Shown here: positions 18,397-28,900 of the stretch, piece by piece
How positions within the stretch are numbered: the first letter of the stretch is position 1
Layout: each line of letters begins with the position of its first letter
Assembly (NCBI RefSeq): GCF_907164575.1
Contig: NZ_CAJQYY010000042.1
Location: 1 to 35,783 of the forward strand
Direction of reading: 5' to 3'
Length of the DNA stretch: 35,783 bases
Source: Paraburkholderia gardini
GTDB lineage: Bacteria > Pseudomonadota > Gammaproteobacteria > Burkholderiales > Burkholderiaceae
Translations under genes and position numbers: made by a program
The notes under the pieces: generated by a model
Database searches by the model: none
Seen by the model: only the letters and a program-made list of their open reading frames with translations
Told to the model about the DNA's origin: nothing

Positions 18397-18867
18397 TTAG
18401 AAACGGAAATGCGAGAACGCCTTGTTGGCTTCTGCCATCCGGTGAACTTCGTCGCGCTTTTTCATCGCGCCGCCACGGCCTTCAGCCGCTTCGGAAAGTT
18501 CACCTGCCAGACGCAGGGCCATCGACTTCTCGCTGCGCTTTTTCGCAGCCTCACGCAGCCAACGCATCGCCAATGCCATACGACGCGACGGACGCACTTC
18601 GACCGGAACCTGATAGTTCGCACCACCAACGCGACGGCTCTTCACTTCGACCACCGGCTTCACGTTGTTGAGCGCTACCGTGAACACTTCCAGCGGGTCC
18701 TTGCCACCCTTTGTCTGGATCTGTTCAAAAGCGCCGTACACGATGCGCTCAGCAACCGACTTCTTGCCGGACAGCATCAGCACGTTCATGAACTTGGCTA
18801 CATCTACGTTACCGAACTTCGGATCCGGCAACACTTCCCGCTTGGGGACTTCGCGACGACGCGGCAT
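18397..18867 (-). CDS. rpsG: 30S ribosomal protein S7
   Basis: S7 is the primary assembly protein of the 30S head and contacts E-site tRNA; in E. coli it represses its own operon. The 156-residue product begins MPRRREVPKREVLPDPKFGN and contains the conserved GGANYQVPVEVRPSRRMALAMRWL (about 81-104) and the C-terminal DEVHRMAEANKAFSHFRF. Its ATG is preceded by AAAGGAAGAAAC. The rpsL-rpsG gap is 179 bases, where the S7 repressor site would be expected by analogy. Confidence 0.98.
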   Translation of the reverse strand: MPRRREVPKREVLPDPKFGNVDVAKFMNVLMLSGKKSVAERIVYGAFEQIQTKGGKDPLEVFTVALNNVKPVVEVKSRRVGGANYQVPVEVRPSRRMALAMRWLREAAKKRSEKSMALRLAGELSEAAEGRGGAMKKRDEVHRMAEANKAFSHFRF

Positions 18868-19046
18868 GTTTCTTCCTTTACTTTTTCAGTTGGAGCTCTG
18901 CTGAGCCCCGCGGCCACCAACTAACCCGATTCATCCCTGACGACTTACCAGCCTGGTCGGGTGACCACTTACTCGACAGCACCGGCGAATCCGGTACCAC
19001 CGCTATTACCGCCCTTTCAGGCGACCTGAAACTACTTGCCGGCTAA

Positions 19047-19427
19047 TTACTTGCCAGCCTTGGCACGCTTCGCACCGTACTTCGAGCGAGCCTGCTTACG
19101 ATCCTTGACGCCCTGGGTATCCAGCGAACCACGAACCATGTGGTAACGCACACCCGGCAAGTCCTTCACACGGCCGCCGCGAATCAGCACGACCGAGTGT
19201 TCCTGCAGGTTGTGGCCTTCACCACCGATGTACGAAATGACTTCGAAGCCGTTCGTCAGGCGCACTTTGGCGACCTTACGAAGTGCCGAGTTCGGCTTCT
19301 TCGGCGTCGTGGTGTACACACGGGTGCACACGCCGCGACGCTGGGGGCAGTCCTGCAAGGCCGGGCTCTTGCTCTTCACAGTTTCCGAAGCGCGGCCTTT
19401 GCGAACCAGTTGATTGATGGTTGGCAT
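19047..19427 (-). CDS. rpsL: 30S ribosomal protein S12
   Basis: S12 controls decoding accuracy at the A site. The 126-residue product has PTINQLVRKGR at its start, TTTPKKPNSALRKVAKVRL (39-57) and VVLIRGGRVKDLPGVRYH (79-96). Lys43 and Lys88, where streptomycin-resistance changes arise, are wild type; Asp89 is the residue methylthiolated by RimO in E. coli. It is the first gene of the str operon, about 130 bases after its promoter. The stop TAA is followed in frame by LAGK and TAG, which repeats the last coding bases. Confidence 0.98.
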   Translation of the reverse strand: MPTINQLVRKGRASETVKSKSPALQDCPQRRGVCTRVYTTTPKKPNSALRKVAKVRLTNGFEVISYIGGEGHNLQEHSVVLIRGGRVKDLPGVRYHMVRGSLDTQGVKDRKQARSKYGAKRAKAGK

Positions 19428-19565
19428 TGTTTATTCCTGAAATTGAACAAAATCGACGCAATCATTTCCGGGCAAAGCAGAAACGATTGCGAATCGAGCT
19501 CCGATCCTCTTACGCACAACGCGAATTGACTTCGCGCATAGGCATTCCAAGAACCGGAACCTAGC

Positions 19566-19595
19566 ATAATATTCCGAAAATGCTAAGGGAGTCAA
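19566..19595 (-). promoter_or_regulatory. Promoter of the str operon
   Basis: The minus strand shows TTGACT (19590-19595), 18 bases, then TATTAT (19566-19571), close to the sigma-70 consensus. A 6-bp inverted repeat (TAGCAT/ATGCTA, 19562-19585) overlaps the -10. The predicted start is near 19559, giving an rpsL leader of about 130 bases. It lies downstream of recQ, so the str operon need not depend on recQ transcription. Confidence 0.8.
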
Positions 19596-19635
19596 CAGCT
19601 TGCGCGGATTCACGCCGCGCCTGCAGCGCAAGAGA

Positions 19636-21483
19636 TCAGTCGGCTGCGACTACTTCGAGCAGTTCTTCGCCAAAGCGGTCGAGTTTGCGCACGCCCATGC
19701 CGGGAATGTGGCGCAGATCTTCGACCGTGCTCGGGCTGCTGCGGGCAATTTCCGCGAGCGTGGCATCGTGGAAGATGACGTAGGCGGGCACGCCGTCGCT
19801 GCGCGCCGTCTCGGTACGCCACGTGCGCAGACGCTCCCAGCGGGCGCGTTCACGCGGCCCCATGCCAAGGGTCGGATCGGCCCGCTCGCTTGTGCGGCCC
19901 GACGATTGACGCGTGCGCGTCGGTTTAACGTAGCGACGCAGTGTGACCTGCTGCTCACTCTTTAGCACCGCCTTGCTCGCTTCGGTGAGAACAAGCGACC
20001 CGTAACCCTGATGGTCCACCGTCAGGAAGCCAAAGGCGACGAGTTGCCGGAAGATGGCCCGCCACTCCGGCTCCGACAGCGCCGCACCGATACCAAACGT
20101 GCTCAGCTTCTCGTGGCCGCGCTGCAGGATCTTTTCGCTTCGGTTACCTCGCAGGATGTCGATCAGATGGCCGGCACCAAAATGAAAACCGCTCGCGCGT
20201 TGCGCCCGGAACACGCACGAAAGCGCCATTTGCGCCTCGCGCGTCGCGTCCCACGACGCCGGGGGTTCGATACAGGTGTCGCAGTTGCCGCACGGCTGAC
20301 TGGATTCGCCGAAGTACGCGAGCAGCCGCACGCGCCGGCATGACGCCGTCTCGCAAAGCCCCAGCAACGCGTCGAGCTTGCCGGTCTGAACGCGCTTGTG
20401 CGCTTCGTCCGCATCCGATTCGTCGATCATCTTGCGTTGCTGAACGACGTCTCCGAGGCCATACGCCATCCAGGCGTTCGCCGGCATGCCATCGCGGCCC
20501 GCGCGCCCCGTTTCCTGATAATAGCCTTCGACGCTTTTGGGCAGATCCATGTGGGCGACAAAGCGCACGTCCGGCTTGTCGATACCCATGCCGAAAGCGA
20601 TGGTCGCGCACATCACGATACCTTCCTCGCGCTGGAACATTTCCTGGTGTTTCTGACGAATCTCGAATTCCATTCCTGCGTGATACGGCAGCGCACGCAC
20701 ACCCTGACCCTTGAGCCATTCTGCAGTTTCTTCGACCTTACGGCGCGACAGGCAATACACGACGCCTGCGTCCGTCGTGCCATCGGCTCTCGAATGTTCA
20801 GCACGGATGAAGTCCAGCAATTGCGCCCGCGCATTGTCCTTTTCGGCAATGCGATAGCGGATATTCGGACGATCGAAACTCGACACGAAAATGCGCGCAT
20901 CGTCGAGCGCGAGATTGTGGACGATTTCGTCGCGCGTGATTGCATCCGCGGTCGCTGTAAGCGCGATGCGCGGTACCGTCGGGAAACGCTCGTGCAGCAC
21001 CGACAACTGGATGTATTCCGGCCGGAAATCGTGACCCCATTGCGACACGCAATGCGCTTCGTCGATGGCGAAAAGGCCAATGCGCGAACGCTCGAGCAAC
21101 TCGAGAAAACGGGGTGTCATCAGGCGTTCCGGCGCGACGTAAAGAAGATCGATTTCTCCGTCGCGCAGGGCGCGCTCGGTCGCAGCCGCTTCGGCACCCG
21201 ACAGCGTGGAATTCAGATACGCCGCGCGAACACCGACCTCCTTCAATGCCGCAACCTGATCCTGCATGAGCGCGATCAGTGGCGACACAACGATGCCGGC
21301 GCCAAAACCCGCCTCGCGTCGGACCAGCGAGGGAATCTGGTAACACAGCGATTTGCCTCCGCCCGTTGGCATCAGCACCAGCGAATCACCACCCGCGGCG
21401 ACATGTTCGACAATCTCGCCCTGTTGCCCGCGAAACGCGGGATAACCAAAAACTTCGTTGAGAATTTCGAGCGATCGGGACAT
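19636..21483 (-). CDS. recQ: ATP-dependent DNA helicase RecQ
   Basis: RecQ is a 3'-5' DNA helicase of the RecF recombination pathway. The 615-residue product has the Walker A motif MPTGGGKS (38-45), the DEAH box with AIDEAHCVSQWGHDFRPEY (139-157), helicase motif VI QETGRAGRDG (323-332), the zinc-binding cysteines 382, 398, 401 and 404 (CGNCDTC), a winged-helix region at about 410-510, and an HRDC domain at about 540-615. All three usual modules are complete. The ATG at the family start FGYPAFRGQQ context fits. It is isolated by the rpoC terminator and the str promoter; its own promoter is unclear. Confidence 0.97.
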   Translation of the reverse strand: MSRSLEILNEVFGYPAFRGQQGEIVEHVAAGGDSLVLMPTGGGKSLCYQIPSLVRREAGFGAGIVVSPLIALMQDQVAALKEVGVRAAYLNSTLSGAEAAATERALRDGEIDLLYVAPERLMTPRFLELLERSRIGLFAIDEAHCVSQWGHDFRPEYIQLSVLHERFPTVPRIALTATADAITRDEIVHNLALDDARIFVSSFDRPNIRYRIAEKDNARAQLLDFIRAEHSRADGTTDAGVVYCLSRRKVEETAEWLKGQGVRALPYHAGMEFEIRQKHQEMFQREEGIVMCATIAFGMGIDKPDVRFVAHMDLPKSVEGYYQETGRAGRDGMPANAWMAYGLGDVVQQRKMIDESDADEAHKRVQTGKLDALLGLCETASCRRVRLLAYFGESSQPCGNCDTCIEPPASWDATREAQMALSCVFRAQRASGFHFGAGHLIDILRGNRSEKILQRGHEKLSTFGIGAALSEPEWRAIFRQLVAFGFLTVDHQGYGSLVLTEASKAVLKSEQQVTLRRYVKPTRTRQSSGRTSERADPTLGMGPRERARWERLRTWRTETARSDGVPAYVIFHDATLAEIARSSPSTVEDLRHIPGMGVRKLDRFGEELLEVVAAD

Positions 21484-21532
21484 TTAATAGGGCGGAGACA
21501 GGAAGGGAAACAGCGCGATGCCGGGCACACGA

Positions 21533-21538
21533 ATTTTA
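21533..21538 (-). promoter_or_regulatory. Possible extended -10 promoter element for recQ
   Basis: TAAAAT preceded by TGG (TGGTAAAAT) lies 50 bases upstream of the recQ ATG, after the rpoC terminator. No good -35 element is present at 16-18 bases, so this is a weak call resting on the extended -10 form and on the need for a promoter downstream of the terminator. Confidence 0.3.
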
Positions 21539-21615
21539 CCAACGCATTCGGCTTGCGCCCGCCTCTTCTGCCAACGTTAGCCAGTCGGCCAGTAAAAAAG
21601 CCTCGGATGCAGGCG

Positions 21616-21651
21616 AAAAAAAAAGCCGCCCAGTCGAAACCGGACGGCTTT
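21616..21651 (-). terminator. Rho-independent terminator after rpoC
   Basis: On the minus strand AAAGCCGTCCGG (21640-21651) pairs with CTGGGCGGCTTT (21622-21633), with two G-T pairs and a six-base loop, followed directly by a run of nine Ts (21616-21624, partly in the stem). It starts about 38 bases after the rpoC stop. A second small GCCT/AGGC hairpin with six Ts lies just beyond it (about 21595-21615) and may be a back-up. Confidence 0.9.
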
Positions 21652-21689
21652 GCAGGCCGAGAGGCCAGGCGGCTTGCGCCGCGCTGAAC

Positions 21690-24600
21690 TTACTCGCCCG
21701 AGTGCTGCTGTTCGGCTGCCGGGGTTTCCGGCGTGCCGAATTCGAACGACTCTTCCGCTGCGATCTGGTCGAAACGCTCGCGGTCGGACAGTTCCTTGCT
21801 CTTGCGTGCCTTGTGGAACGCGAGACCCGTACCGGCCGGAATCAGACGGCCGACGATCACGTTTTCCTTCAGCCCGCGCAGATCGTCGCGCTTGCCCATG
21901 ATCGCCGCTTCGGTCAGCACGCGAGTCGTTTCCTGGAACGACGCCGCGGAGATGAACGAATCGGTCGACAGCGACGCCTTCGTGATACCGAGCAGCACGT
22001 TTTCGTACGTTGCCGGACGCTTGTCTTCCGCGATCATCCGGTCGTTTTCGTCGAGCATGTCCGACCGCTCGACCTGTTCGCCCGGGATGAAACGCGTATC
22101 GCCGTTGTCCGAAATCTGCACACGACGCAGCATCTGACGAACAATCACTTCAATGTGCTTGTCGTTGATCTTCACGCCCTGCAGACGGTACACGTCCTGC
22201 ACTTCGTCCACGATGTAACGCGACAGCGCCTCGATACCCTGCAGACGCAGGATGTCGTGCGGATCCGCCGGCCCGTCGACGATCATTTCGCCCTTGTTGA
22301 CGACCTGACCATCGTGCACCAGAACCTGCTTTTCCTTCGCGATCAGGAACTCGTGCTGGTTGCCCTCGAGGTCCGTGATAACGAGACGCTGCTTGCCCTT
22401 CGTGTCCTTACCGAACGACGTCGTGCCGGTGACTTCCGCCAGAATGCCGGCGTCCTTCGGCGAGCGCGCTTCGAACAGTTCGGCCACACGCGGCAGACCA
22501 CCGGTAATGTCGCGAGTCTTCTGCGATTCAACCGGGATCCGTGCGAGCACTTCACCGACCTGCACCTGCTGGCCGTCCTTGACCGTGATCAGCGCACCGA
22601 CCTGGAAGCCGATCTGCACCGAATGCTCGGTGTTCGGGATCTTCACTTCCTCGCCGCTTGCGTCGAGCAGTTTCACCTGCGGACGCACGCTCTTCGCTGC
22701 CTGCGAACCGCGGCGCTTCACGTCGATCACGACCAGGGTCGAAAGACCGGTCACATCGTCGATCTGCTTCGCGACCGTCACGCCTTCCTCGACGTTTTCG
22801 AACTTCACCGTACCGCCCCACTCGGTGATGATCGGACGCGTCAGCGGATCCCACGTGGCCAGCTGTGTGCCTGCCTTGATCTGCGCGCCGTCGAGCTGCA
22901 ACAGCGTGGCACCGTACGGCACCTTGTGACGTTCACGCTCACGACCGTGGTCGTCAGTGATCATCGCTTCACCCGAACGCGAGATGACGATCTGTTCGCC
23001 CTTCGCGTTGGTGACGTAACGCATCGTCGCCGTGAAACGCACCGTACCGTTCGATTTCGCTTCAACCGACGAAGCTACCGCCGCACGCGATGCCGCACCA
23101 CCGATGTGGAACGTACGCATGGTCAGCTGCGTGCCCGGTTCACCGATCGACTGTGCAGCGATCACGCCCACTGCTTCACCGACGTTCACCGACGAGCCAC
23201 GACCCAGGTCGCGGCCATAGCAGGCTGCGCACAGGCCGTAACGCGTTTCGCAGGTCAACGGCGTGCGCACGCGCACTTCGTCGATGCCGAGGCGCTCGAT
23301 TTCTTCCACTGCGTCTTCGTCGAGCAGCGTGCCCGATTCGTACAGCGTTTCCTGCGTTTCCGGATTGACGACGTCCGCCACCGCAACGCGACCGAGAATA
23401 CGGTCACGCAGCGCTTCGACGACTTCACCGCCTTCAACCAGCGCCTTCATTGCGACGCCGTTCGACGTACCGCAATCGTCCTCGACCACGACGAGATCCT
23501 GCGTCACGTCGACGAGACGACGCGTCAGGTAACCCGAGTTTGCCGTCTTCAGTGCCGTATCAGCCAGACCCTTACGTGCACCGTGGGTCGAGATGAAGTA
23601 CTGCAACACGTTCAGGCCTTCGCGGAAGTTCGCCGTAATCGGCGTCTCGATGATCGAGCCGTCCGGCTTCGCCATCAGGCCACGCATACCCGCCAGCTGA
23701 CGAATCTGCACTGCGGAGCCGCGAGCGCCCGAATCGGCCATCATGTAGATCGAGTTGAACGATTCCTGGCGCGTTTCCTTGCCGTCGCGATCCGTGACCG
23801 GTTCCGTCGATAGCTGCTCCATCATCGCCTTGCCGACCGCTTCCGACGTTGCCGACCAGATGTCGACCACGTTGTTGTAGCGTTCCTGCGCGGTGACGAG
23901 ACCCGACATGTACTGACGGTCGTATTCCTTCACCTTCTTCGCGGCGTCGCCGACGATGGTTTCCTTCTGCGGCGGCACGAGCATGTCGTCGACGCAGATC
24001 GAGATACCCGCGCGCGTTGCCAGACGGAAACCCGACTGCATCAACTGGTCGGCGAAAATCACCGTTTCGCGCAGACCGCACTTGCGGAATGCCGTGTTGA
24101 TGAGGCGCGAGATTTCCTTCTTCTTCAACGGCTTGTTCAGCACCGAGAAAGGCAGTCCCGGCGGCAGGATTTCCGACAGGATCGAACGGCCGACGGTAGT
24201 CGGGTACAGCGTGATCTTCGGCACGAACTTCGGCGCACCTTCGGACGTGTCTTCGTTGTGGACCATTTCCGTGATCCGCACGTTGACGCGCGAGGCCAGC
24301 TCGACTTCCTTGTTCTCGTACGCACGCAGCGCTTCCGACACGCCGGTGAACGTCAGGCCTTCGCCCTTCGCGTTCACAGCTTCACGGGTCGCGTAGTACA
24401 GGCCGAGCACGATATCCTGCGACGGCACGATCGACGGATCGCCGTTGGCCGGGAACAGGACGTTGTTCGACGCCAGCATCAGCGTGCGCGCTTCCATCTG
24501 CGCTTCGAGCGACAGCGGAACGTGAACAGCCATCTGGTCACCGTCGAAGTCGGCGTTGAACGCCGCGCAAACGAGCGGGTGCAGCTGGATCGCCTTGCCT

Positions 24601-25928
24601 TCGATCAGCACCGGCTCGAAAGCCTGAATGCCAAGACGGTGGAGAGTAGGCGCACGGTTCAGCATGACCGGATGTTCGCGAATGACCTCTTCGAGAATGT
24701 CCCACACCACCGGCGTCTGGTTCTCGACTTCCTTCTTCGCAGCCTTGATGGTGGTTGCGACACCCATCACTTCGAGCTTGTTGAAGATGAACGGCTTGAA
24801 CAGTTCGAGCGCCATCAGCTTCGGCAGACCGCACTGATGCAGCTTGAGCGTCGGGCCGACCACGATGACCGAACGGCCCGAGTAGTCGACGCGCTTACCC
24901 AAAAGGTTCTGACGGAAACGACCGCCCTTACCCTTGATCATGTCGGCGAGCGACTTCAGCGGACGCTTGTTCGCGCCGGTCATGGCCTTACCGCGACGAC
25001 CGTTGTCGAGCAGCGAATCGACGGCTTCCTGCAGCATCCGCTTTTCATTGCGGACGATGATTTCAGGCGCCTTCAGCTCGAGCAGACGCTTCAACCGGTT
25101 GTTACGGTTGATCACGCGGCGATACAGGTCGTTCAGGTCCGACGTCGCGAAACGGCCGCCGTCCAGCGGCACCAGCGGACGCAGTTCCGGCGGCAGCACC
25201 GGCAGCACTTCGAGCACCATCCAGTCAGGCTTGATGCCCGAACGCTGGAAAGCCTCGAGCACTTTCAGGCGCTTCGCGTACTTCTTGATCTTCGCTTCCG
25301 AACCCGTGTTCTTGAGTTCGGTGCGCAGCATCTCGACCTGTTCGTCGATGTTGATCGCGCGCAGCAGCTCGCGAACGCCTTCCGCGCCCATCTCGGCACG
25401 GAATTCGTCACCGTATTCTTCGACCTTGTTGTAGTAATCCTCTTCCGTCATGATCTGCCGCGCTTTCAGCGGCGTCATGCCCGGATCGATCACCACATAT
25501 GCTTCGAAGTACAGCACGCGTTCGATGTCGCGCAGCGTCATGTCGAGCACCATGCCCAAACGCGACGGCAGCGACTTCAGGAACCAGATGTGCGCAACCG
25601 GCGAGGCCAGTTCGATGTGGCCCATCCGTTCACGACGCACCTTCGCCAGCGTGACTTCAACGCCGCACTTCTCGCAGATCACGCCGCGGTGCTTCAGGCG
25701 CTTGTACTTGCCGCACAGGCATTCGTAGTCCTTGATCGGCCCGAAAATCTTCGCGCAGAACAGACCATCGCGTTCCGGCTTGAACGTCCGGTAGTTGATG
25801 GTTTCCGGCTTCTTCACTTCACCGAACGACCACGAACGGATCTTGTCTGGCGAAGCCAGACCGATCTTGATCGCGTCAAAAACTTCTTCTTGTTGGACTT
25901 GCTTGAATAGATCGAGCAGAGCTTTCAT
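21690..25928 (-). CDS. rpoC: DNA-directed RNA polymerase subunit beta'
   Basis: This is the 1412-residue beta' subunit with the catalytic magnesium site. The N-terminal zinc-binding domain has Cys70, Cys72, Cys85 and Cys88 (CLCG...CEKC). The active-site loop NADFDGDQMAVHVPLS is present at about residue 460, and the second zinc site uses CGTSNG and CETRYGLCAACYG at about 815-900. The trigger-loop region with GSRGSA-like ARGSAVQIRQLAGMRGLMAKPDG is intact. It begins 21 bases after rpoB and ends before a strong terminator. Confidence 0.99.
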   Translation of the reverse strand: MKALLDLFKQVQQEEVFDAIKIGLASPDKIRSWSFGEVKKPETINYRTFKPERDGLFCAKIFGPIKDYECLCGKYKRLKHRGVICEKCGVEVTLAKVRRERMGHIELASPVAHIWFLKSLPSRLGMVLDMTLRDIERVLYFEAYVVIDPGMTPLKARQIMTEEDYYNKVEEYGDEFRAEMGAEGVRELLRAINIDEQVEMLRTELKNTGSEAKIKKYAKRLKVLEAFQRSGIKPDWMVLEVLPVLPPELRPLVPLDGGRFATSDLNDLYRRVINRNNRLKRLLELKAPEIIVRNEKRMLQEAVDSLLDNGRRGKAMTGANKRPLKSLADMIKGKGGRFRQNLLGKRVDYSGRSVIVVGPTLKLHQCGLPKLMALELFKPFIFNKLEVMGVATTIKAAKKEVENQTPVVWDILEEVIREHPVMLNRAPTLHRLGIQAFEPVLIEGKAIQLHPLVCAAFNADFDGDQMAVHVPLSLEAQMEARTLMLASNNVLFPANGDPSIVPSQDIVLGLYYATREAVNAKGEGLTFTGVSEALRAYENKEVELASRVNVRITEMVHNEDTSEGAPKFVPKITLYPTTVGRSILSEILPPGLPFSVLNKPLKKKEISRLINTAFRKCGLRETVIFADQLMQSGFRLATRAGISICVDDMLVPPQKETIVGDAAKKVKEYDRQYMSGLVTAQERYNNVVDIWSATSEAVGKAMMEQLSTEPVTDRDGKETRQESFNSIYMMADSGARGSAVQIRQLAGMRGLMAKPDGSIIETPITANFREGLNVLQYFISTHGARKGLADTALKTANSGYLTRRLVDVTQDLVVVEDDCGTSNGVAMKALVEGGEVVEALRDRILGRVAVADVVNPETQETLYESGTLLDEDAVEEIERLGIDEVRVRTPLTCETRYGLCAACYGRDLGRGSSVNVGEAVGVIAAQSIGEPGTQLTMRTFHIGGAASRAAVASSVEAKSNGTVRFTATMRYVTNAKGEQIVISRSGEAMITDDHGRERERHKVPYGATLLQLDGAQIKAGTQLATWDPLTRPIITEWGGTVKFENVEEGVTVAKQIDDVTGLSTLVVIDVKRRGSQAAKSVRPQVKLLDASGEEVKIPNTEHSVQIGFQVGALITVKDGQQVQVGEVLARIPVESQKTRDITGGLPRVAELFEARSPKDAGILAEVTGTTSFGKDTKGKQRLVITDLEGNQHEFLIAKEKQVLVHDGQVVNKGEMIVDGPADPHDILRLQGIEALSRYIVDEVQDVYRLQGVKINDKHIEVIVRQMLRRVQISDNGDTRFIPGEQVERSDMLDENDRMIAEDKRPATYENVLLGITKASLSTDSFISAASFQETTRVLTEAAIMGKRDDLRGLKENVIVGRLIPAGTGLAFHKARKSKELSDRERFDQIAAEESFEFGTPETPAAEQQHSGE

Positions 25929-25949
25929 TGCCTTCTCTCCGTAGTCCGA

Positions 25950-28900
25950 TTAGTTGCGGTCGAGGTCGATGTCGATACCCAGCGAGCGGATTTCCTTCAC
26001 GAGCACGTTGAAGGATTCCGGCATGCCAGCATCGATCACGTGATCGCCCTTGACCAGGTTCTCGTACACCTTGGTCCGGCCTGTCACGTCATCCGACTTC
26101 ACCGTCAGCATTTCCTGCAGCACGTACGATGCGCCGTACGCTTCGAGCGCCCACACTTCCATTTCACCGAAACGCTGGCCACCGAACTGCGCCTTACCAC
26201 CCAGCGGCTGCTGCGTGACGAGCGAGTACGGACCGGTCGAACGTGCGTGCATCTTGTCGTCGACCAAGTGGTGCAGTTTCAGGTAGTGCATGTAGCCCAC
26301 CGTCACCGTACGTTCGAACATCTCGCCCGTGCGGCCGTCGTACAGACGAACCTGATTCTTCGACGGCGTCATGCCGAGGTTCTTCGCGATGTCGTCCGGG
26401 AACGCCAGATCCAGCGCGCGCGACATTTCTTCTTCCGTCGCACCGTCGAACACCGGCGTGGCAAACGGAACGCCTTCGCGCAGGTTCTTCGCCAGTTCGA
26501 CGATTTCGTCGTCCGTGAAGGTATCCAGCTCTTCAGCGCGGCCCGACTCGTTGTAGATCTTGGTCAGGAATTCGCGCAGTTCAGCGATCTTCGCCTGACG
26601 CTGCAGCATTTCGCCGATACGCCAGCCGAGACCCTTCGCGGCCCAACCCAGATGCACTTCGAGAACCTGACCCACGTTCATCCGCGACGGCACGCCGAGC
26701 GGATTCAGCACGACGTCAGCCGGACGGCCATCGGCCATGTACGGCATGTCTTCGATCGGAACGATCTTCGACACGACACCCTTGTTACCGTGACGGCCGG
26801 CCATCTTGTCGCCAGGCTGCAGGCGGCGCTTGACTGCCAGGTACACCTTGACCATCTTCAGCACGCCCGGCGGCAGTTCGTCGCCTTGCGTGAGCTTCTT
26901 GCGCTTTTCTTCGAACGCGAGATCGAACTGGTGACGCTTCTGTTCGATCGAGTCCTTGATGGCTTCGAGCTGTGCGGCTGCTTCTTCGTCCGCGAGGCGG
27001 ATGTCGAACCAGTGGTAATGGTCGAGATCTTCCAGGTAGGCCTGTTCGATCTTCGTACCCTTCGCGAGCTTCTTCGGACCGCCGTTCGCGACCTTGCCGG
27101 TCAGCATACGTGCGAGACGCTGGAACGCGTCGCCTTCCACGATACGCAGCTGGTCGTTCAGGTCGAGGCGATAGCGTTTCAGTTCATCGTCGATGATCTG
27201 TTGCGCACGCTTGTCGCGCTGAATGCCTTCACGCGTGAACACCTGCACGTCGATGACCGTGCCGCTCATGCCCGACGGCACGCGCAGCGACGTGTCCTTC
27301 ACGTCCGAAGCCTTTTCACCGAAGATCGCGCGCAGCAGCTTTTCTTCCGGCGTCAGCTGGGTTTCGCCCTTCGGCGTGACCTTGCCAACCAGCACGTCGC
27401 CTGCTTCGACTTCAGCGCCGATGTAGACGATGCCCGACTCATCGAGACGGCCGAGTTGCACTTCAGCCAGGTTCGAGATGTCGCGCGTGATTTCTTCCGG
27501 TCCGAGCTTCGTATCGCGAGCTACGACGTTCAGTTCTTCGATGTGGATCGACGTGTAACGGTCGTCCGCAACCACCTTCTCCGAGATCAGGATCGAATCT
27601 TCGAAGTTGTAGCCGTTCCACGGCATGAACGCGACCAGCATGTTCTGGCCGAGTGCCAGTTCGCCGAGGTCGGTCGATGCACCGTCAGCCAGCACGTCGC
27701 CACGCGACACGATGTCGCCGACCTTCACGATCGGGCGCTGGTTGATGTTCGTGTTCTGGTTCGAACGCGTGTACTTGATCAGGTTGTAGATGTCCACGCC
27801 GACGTCGCCAGCAACGGCTTCGTCGTCGTTCACGCGGATCACCATGCGGCCTGCGTCGACGTAATCCACCACGCCACCGCGGAATGCCTGAACGGTCGTA
27901 CCCGAGTCGACTGCCACCGTGCGTTCGATACCCGTACCGACCACGGCCTTTTCAGGACGCAGACACGGCACAGCCTGACGCTGCATGTTCGACCCCATCA
28001 ACGCGCGGTTCGCGTCATCGTGCTCGAGGAACGGAATCAGCGAAGCAGCCACCGACACGATCTGCGACGGCGCCACGTCCATGTACTGGATGCGGTCCGG
28101 CGTGACCATCAGCGTTTCGCCCGCTTCACGCGACGACACCAGTTCGTCGGTCAGCGTGCCGTCTTCAGCCACAGCCGCGTTCGCCTGGGCGATCACGTAA
28201 CGGCCTTCTTCGATCGCCGACAGATAGTCGATCTGATCCGTCACCTTGCTGTCCACGACCTTGCGATACGGCGTTTCGAGGAAGCCGTATTCGTTCAGGT
28301 GCGCATACAGTGCGAGCGAGTTGATCAGGCCGATGTTCGGACCTTCCGGCGTTTCAATCGGGCACACGCGGCCATAGTGGGTCGGGTGCACGTCGCGGAC
28401 TTCAAAGCCAGCGCGCTCACGCGTCAAACCGCCCGGGCCAAGAGCCGATACACGGCGCTTGTGGGTGATTTCCGACAGCGGGTTCGTCTGGTCCATGAAC
28501 TGCGACAGCTGCGACGAACCGAAGAACTCGCGAATCGCCGACGAAATCGGCTTCGAGTTGATCAGGTCGTGCGGCATCAGGTTTTCGCTTTCAGCCTGAC
28601 CCAGACGCTCCTTCACCGCGCGTTCGACACGCACGAGCCCTGCGCGGAACTGGTTTTCCGCCAGTTCGCCGACGCAACGCACGCGACGATTGCCCAGGTG
28701 ATCGATGTCGTCGACTTCGCCCTTGCCGTTACGCAGTTCGACGAGAATCTTGATCGTCGCGAGGATGTCGTCATCCTGCAGCGTCATCGGTCCGATGATT
28801 TCATCGCGACCAACGCGGCGATTGAACTTCATACGACCCACCTTCGAGAGGTCGTACGCGTCTTCGCTGTAGAACAGACGGTTGAACAGCGCCTCGACTG

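Noticed and set aside
19047..19427. Streptomycin-resistance change in rpsL
   Set aside because: Lys43 and Lys88 are both wild type.
19597..19635. Terminator after recQ
   Set aside because: GCGCGG/CCGCGC and a longer CTTGCGC/GCGCAAG pairing exist, but no T-run follows; the next clear signal is the str promoter.
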